Source of the DNA: an uncultured Bacteroidales bacterium
GTDB taxonomy: Bacteria > Bacteroidota > Bacteroidia > Bacteroidales > UBA932
DNA length: 9,513 nt
Direction: 5' to 3'
Assembly (NCBI GenBank): GCA_905235775.1
Contig: CAJOMY010000061.1
Span: forward strand, 1-9,513
The notes below the pieces were generated by a model that saw only the letters and a program-made list of their open reading frames with translations, ran no database searches and was not told the origin of the DNA. The first letter of the stretch is position 1; each line of letters starts with the position of its first letter. Position numbers and translations under genes: made by a program. Shown piece after piece: positions 7,293-9,513 of this stretch.

Positions 7293-7853
7293 ATGAAAAA
7301 AATTCTTTTGATTGCTGCTACTGCCTTTGCCGCAGTGACTGCTTTCGCCCAGCCGAAGTTCGCACACGTGAATTCCACCGAGCTTGTCCAGCTCTGCCCC
7401 GAGATGGACAAGGCGCGCGAGACGATGACCGCCGCGAGCAACGAAGCCCAGGAGACTTTCAATGATATGCAGGCGGAGTTCAACAGCAAGTACCAGACCT
7501 ATCAGTCCAAGGGCAGCACCTGGACCCAGGCCATCCGCGAGAGCAGGGAGAAGGAGCTGACCGAGATCCAGCAGCGTCTTCAGGAGTTCTCCCAGACCGT
7601 CCAGATGGAGCTCCAGCAGCAGCAGGAGCAGCTGATGCAGCCCATCTACCAGAAGGTGAACGAGGTCGTCCAGGACCTGGCCAAGAAGGGTGGCTACATC
7701 TATGTTTTTGATGTCCAGTCCCTGCTCTTCGTCGATGAAACGCAGAGCTATGACTTGACGCCTGAAGCCCGCAAGGCCCTGAACATCCCGGCTGACCGGA
7801 CGCTTGAGTCCCTCGCCGCCGAGCTCCAGGCCCAGCAGGCCGCCCAGCAGTAA
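7293..7853 (+). CDS. OmpH/Skp family periplasmic chaperone with cleavable signal peptide
   Basis: This 186-residue protein begins with a clear signal peptide (MKKILLIAATAFAAVTAFA, cleavage before Gln20). After a first strand (KFAHVNSTELVQLCPEMD) come two long amphipathic helices rich in Gln, Glu and Lys (about residues 40-125, including LQQQQEQL), forming the Skp-type coiled-coil arm. A closing strand (YIYVFDV) follows, and a C-terminal part containing DLTPEARKALNI, a motif seen in Bacteroidota OmpH proteins. The expected role is to hold outer-membrane protein clients for BamA, whose gene ends 33 bases upstream. A 7-base variant of the promoter element (TACTTTG, 7284-7290) lies 2 bases before the ATG, but read-through from bamA is equally plausible. 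The Gln/Ala-rich tail is probably disordered. Confidence 0.9.
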   Translation: MKKILLIAATAFAAVTAFAQPKFAHVNSTELVQLCPEMDKARETMTAASNEAQETFNDMQAEFNSKYQTYQSKGSTWTQAIRESREKELTEIQQRLQEFSQTVQMELQQQQEQLMQPIYQKVNEVVQDLAKKGGYIYVFDVQSLLFVDETQSYDLTPEARKALNIPADRTLESLAAELQAQQAAQQ

Positions 7854-7864
7854 CAGCGCCCCGA

Positions 7865-7917
7865 AAAGCTGGCCGATTGTCACTCCGAGCGAAGCGAAGA
7901 GTCTGTTGGCCAGCTTT
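7865..7917 (+). terminator. Strong hairpin, likely rho-independent-style terminator after the bamA-ompH block
   Basis: A perfect 10-base inverted repeat, AAAGCTGGCC (7865-7874) and GGCCAGCTTT (7908-7917), encloses a 33-base loop. The right arm runs into CTTTGATT, a short T-rich tract. It begins 12 bases after the ompH stop and ends 41 bases before the next start, the right place to end the upstream transcript. The stem is A/T-symmetric at its base, so it could act in both orientations. The loop is unusually long because it carries a separate repeat. Confidence 0.6.
7878..7904. repeat. Dispersed Bacteroidota-type intergenic repeat (CCGAGCGAAGCGA core)
   Basis: The loop of the terminator hairpin contains TGTCACTCC directly followed by GAGCGAAGCGAAGAGTCT. 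This closely resembles a short motif of the form TGTCATTCC-GAGCGAAGCGA-GGAATCT that I recall from intergenic regions of many Bacteroidota and some other phyla. It has its own fold: ACTC (7882-7885) can pair with GAGT (7899-7902) around GAGCGAAGCGAA. The whole unit would thus be a hairpin within a hairpin. Only one copy occurs in this window, so its dispersed nature rests on recall. Confidence 0.6.
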
Positions 7918-7958
7918 CTTTGATTAACCTGAACCACATTACCACACACTAAAACATA

Positions 7959-9146
7959 ATGATGCAACACAAAGTCGTTGACGCCAAGGATGTTGTAATC
8001 AGATTCGCAGGAGATTCAGGTGATGGCATGCAGCTCACCGGGTCTCTTTTTGCGGACATGTCCGCCATCTATGGCAATGGACTTTCCACGTTCCCGGACT
8101 ACCCGGCCGAGATCCGTGCCCCGCACGGGACGGTCTCGGGCGTATCCGGTTTTCAGGTACATATCGGCAGCGGGAAGGTCTCCACGCCCGGAGACTTCTG
8201 CGACCTGCTGGTGGCCATGAACCCCGCCGCCCTCAAGGCGAACGCCCGGTGGTGCAAGCGCCATGCGATGATCCTCGTGGACGAGGACGCCTTCGACGAG
8301 GCGGGCATGAAGAAGGCCGGGTTCGCCACGGACAACCCCTTCCTGGAGCTTGGGGTCGAGGACCGCACGCTCATCGCCGCGCCGATCACGACGCTGACCC
8401 AGGAGAGCCTCAAGGACAGCGGGATGGACAACAAGGCCATCCTCAAGTGCAAGAACATGTTCACCCTGGGCATGGCCTGCTACATCTACAACCGCCCGCT
8501 GGAATACATCTACGCCTATCTGGAAAAGAAATTCGCCCGGAAGCACCCCGAGGTGATCGAGCCCAACAAGAAAGTGCTTTTTGACGGTTTCAACTACGCC
8601 GCCAACATCCAGGCGATCGCCAATACCTACACGATCGCCCCGGCGGAGCATCTGGAGAAGGGTACCTACCGCAACATCACGGGCAACCAGGCCACGGCCT
8701 GGGGCCTGCTGGCCGCTTCCGAGAAGTCGGGCCTGTCGCTCTTCTGCGGTTCCTATCCGATCACGCCGGCCACCGCCATTCTCGAGGAGCTGGCGCTCCA
8801 CAAGAGCCTGGGCGCCAAGACGCTGCAGGCCGAGGACGAGATTGCGGGCATCTGCACGGCCATCGGCGCCGCCTACGCCGGCAACCTTGCCGTCACGACC
8901 ACGTCTGGTCCGGGACTTTCCCTGAAGTCCGAAGCGATGGGACTCGCCGTGATGGCTGAACTCCCGCTGGTGGTCATCGACGTGCAGCGCGGCGGTCCCT
9001 CGACGGGCCTGCCGACGAAGACGGAGCAGTCCGACCTGAACCAGGCCCTGTACGGTCGCAACGGCGAATGTCCGATGGCGGTCGTGGCGGCGCATTCGCC
9101 GGCCCACTGCTTCGACGCGGCTTTCCAGGCCGCGAAAATCGCCCTC
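7959..9146 (+). CDS. korA: 2-oxoacid:ferredoxin oxidoreductase alpha subunit, KorA-like (interrupted by chimeric junction)
   Basis: The family oxidatively decarboxylates a 2-oxoacid (most likely 2-oxoglutarate) to an acyl-CoA, reducing ferredoxin, using thiamine diphosphate. The fused gamma-alpha layout is seen. The gamma domain covers residues 11-190, with FAGDSGDGM (16-24) and FPDYPAEIRAP (45-55). The alpha pyrimidine-binding domain starts at about 240, with GNQATAWG (242-249), SYPITPAT (265-272), EDEIAG (292-297), SGPG (316-319) and QRGGPSTGLPTKTEQSD (343-359). Family resemblance stops at KIAL (393-396), where homologues continue into the rest of the alpha chain for about 200 more residues. 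The frame instead continues as an ABC ATPase fragment. ATG at 7959 is followed by a second ATG at 7962, so the exact start is uncertain by one codon. The beta subunit gene, normally downstream, is not in the window. Confidence 0.9.
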
Positions 9147-9149
9147 GCA
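9135..9149 (+). other. Probable chimeric junction between korA and an ABC-ATPase gene
   Basis: Within one open frame, codons for KIALA (9135-9149) fit both partners: KorA homologues read about AAKIALEHM and exporter-type ABC ATPases read about QKIALARAL. Left of here every motif is KorA; right of here every motif is ABC ATPase. Among leucine codons counted by hand, CTG makes up about half (19 of 36) before the junction and 1 of 12 after it, where CTT and CTC share most of the rest and a CTA appears. Rare arginine codons (CGA, AGA, AGG) also appear after it. Micro-homology at the join and the codon shift suggest DNA from a second source. Confidence 0.75.
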
Positions 9150-9513
9150 CGTGCCCTTGCGGGCAATCCAGACGTTCTTCTTCTCGACGAAGTGACCGCT
9201 CCGCTCGACGAACTCTCGCAGGAGAAGGTGACACGGATGCTGGATAAAGAATGCCGCGATAAGACAATTATCTCGATCAGCCACCGCCTACCAGCAGTCC
9301 GCAATATGGATCGACTTGTCGTCATGGAGTCCGGTCATATCGTTCAAGAGGGGAGATACGACGAGCTTGCGGCCAAGCCAGGTCTCTTCGCTTCTCTCGT
9401 CGCCCGTGAGACGGGCACTGTTCCAGCTGGAGAGACGCATTCTGATGTACCTACTGGTAGGGCGGCTTGTCCTCAACCCGCCACGTCCGTCGCCACATCC
9501 GATGAACAACGCA
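9144..9513 (+). CDS. C-terminal fragment of an exporter-type ABC transporter ATP-binding domain
   Basis: In frame with the preceding KorA part, the translation reads LARALAGNPDVLLLDEVTAPLD. This is the end of the helix after the ABC signature, then Walker B with Asp410 and catalytic Glu411 (numbered from 7959), then the D-loop (Pro-Leu-Asp 415-417). DKTIISISHRL follows with the H-loop His442. RNMDRLVVMESGHIVQEG and YDELAAKPGLFASLV then form the usual C-terminal end of exporter-type (ABCB-like) ATPases. A Thr/Pro/Ala-rich tail follows, still open at the window edge. Walker A, the Q-loop and the LSGGQ signature, which lie upstream in a real gene, are absent, so this piece cannot bind and hydrolyse ATP by itself. 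DEVTAPLD departs from the common DEATSALD. Substrate and source organism cannot be told. Confidence 0.8.

Noticed and set aside
7854..7958. A possible CRISPR, tRNA or small RNA in the ompH-korA gap
   Set aside because: There is only one copy of the repeat, no tRNA-like cloverleaf, and the hairpin is explained by a terminator plus an intergenic repeat.
8016..9284. A 422-codon minus-strand open frame opposite korA, crossing the junction
   Set aside because: It shadows korA and continues past a junction where the sense-strand gene changes identity. It shows no domain, and the sense strand explains the sequence.
7959..9513. A novel bifunctional oxidoreductase-ABC ATPase fusion protein
   Set aside because: Neither half is complete: the thiamine enzyme is cut inside its alpha domain and the ATPase lacks Walker A and its signature. 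A designed domain fusion would keep whole domains, so a chimeric join is more likely.

Overview
The window looks like a GC-rich Bacteroidota (probably Bacteroidales) chromosomal segment. Three things point there: the gene order nadK-uppS-bamA-ompH with pdxJ divergent from nadK; exact Bacteroidota-type promoter elements (TAnnTTTG) in front of four genes; and an intergenic repeat of the CCGAGCGAAGCGA type common in that phylum. It is mostly cell-envelope and cofactor housekeeping. The final ~370 bases look foreign to the rest.

Left half, minus strand (reading right to left from the divergent promoter region at 3032-3110): pdxJ (vitamin B6), a membrane-anchored OmpH/Skp-like chaperone, a GT4-like glycosyltransferase starting with TTG, and the N-terminal part of an exported PBP1-type ligand-binding protein that runs off the left edge. 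The last three are separated by only 3-4 bases and look like one operon with its own promoter in the 3' end of pdxJ.

Right half, plus strand: nadK and uppS overlap by 4 bases (ATGA). bamA follows, with a probable promoter that straddles the uppS stop codon, and then a second OmpH/Skp-like gene with a cleavable signal peptide. UppS makes the C55 lipid carrier for wall and glycan synthesis. BamA inserts outer-membrane proteins, and Skp-like proteins hold those clients in the periplasm, so this is an envelope-assembly block. A strong hairpin whose loop holds a dispersed intergenic repeat closes it.

From 7959 to the right edge one uninterrupted reading frame begins as a 2-oxoacid:ferredoxin oxidoreductase alpha subunit (KorA-like). 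At about 9135-9149 it switches in frame to the C-terminal part of an ABC-transporter ATPase (Walker B, D-loop and H-loop, but no Walker A or signature motif), and leucine codon use changes there. The shared KIAL peptide at the switch and the loss of essential parts of both proteins make a chimeric assembly join the most likely explanation. I found no convincing new biological system. The junction is the one real anomaly.
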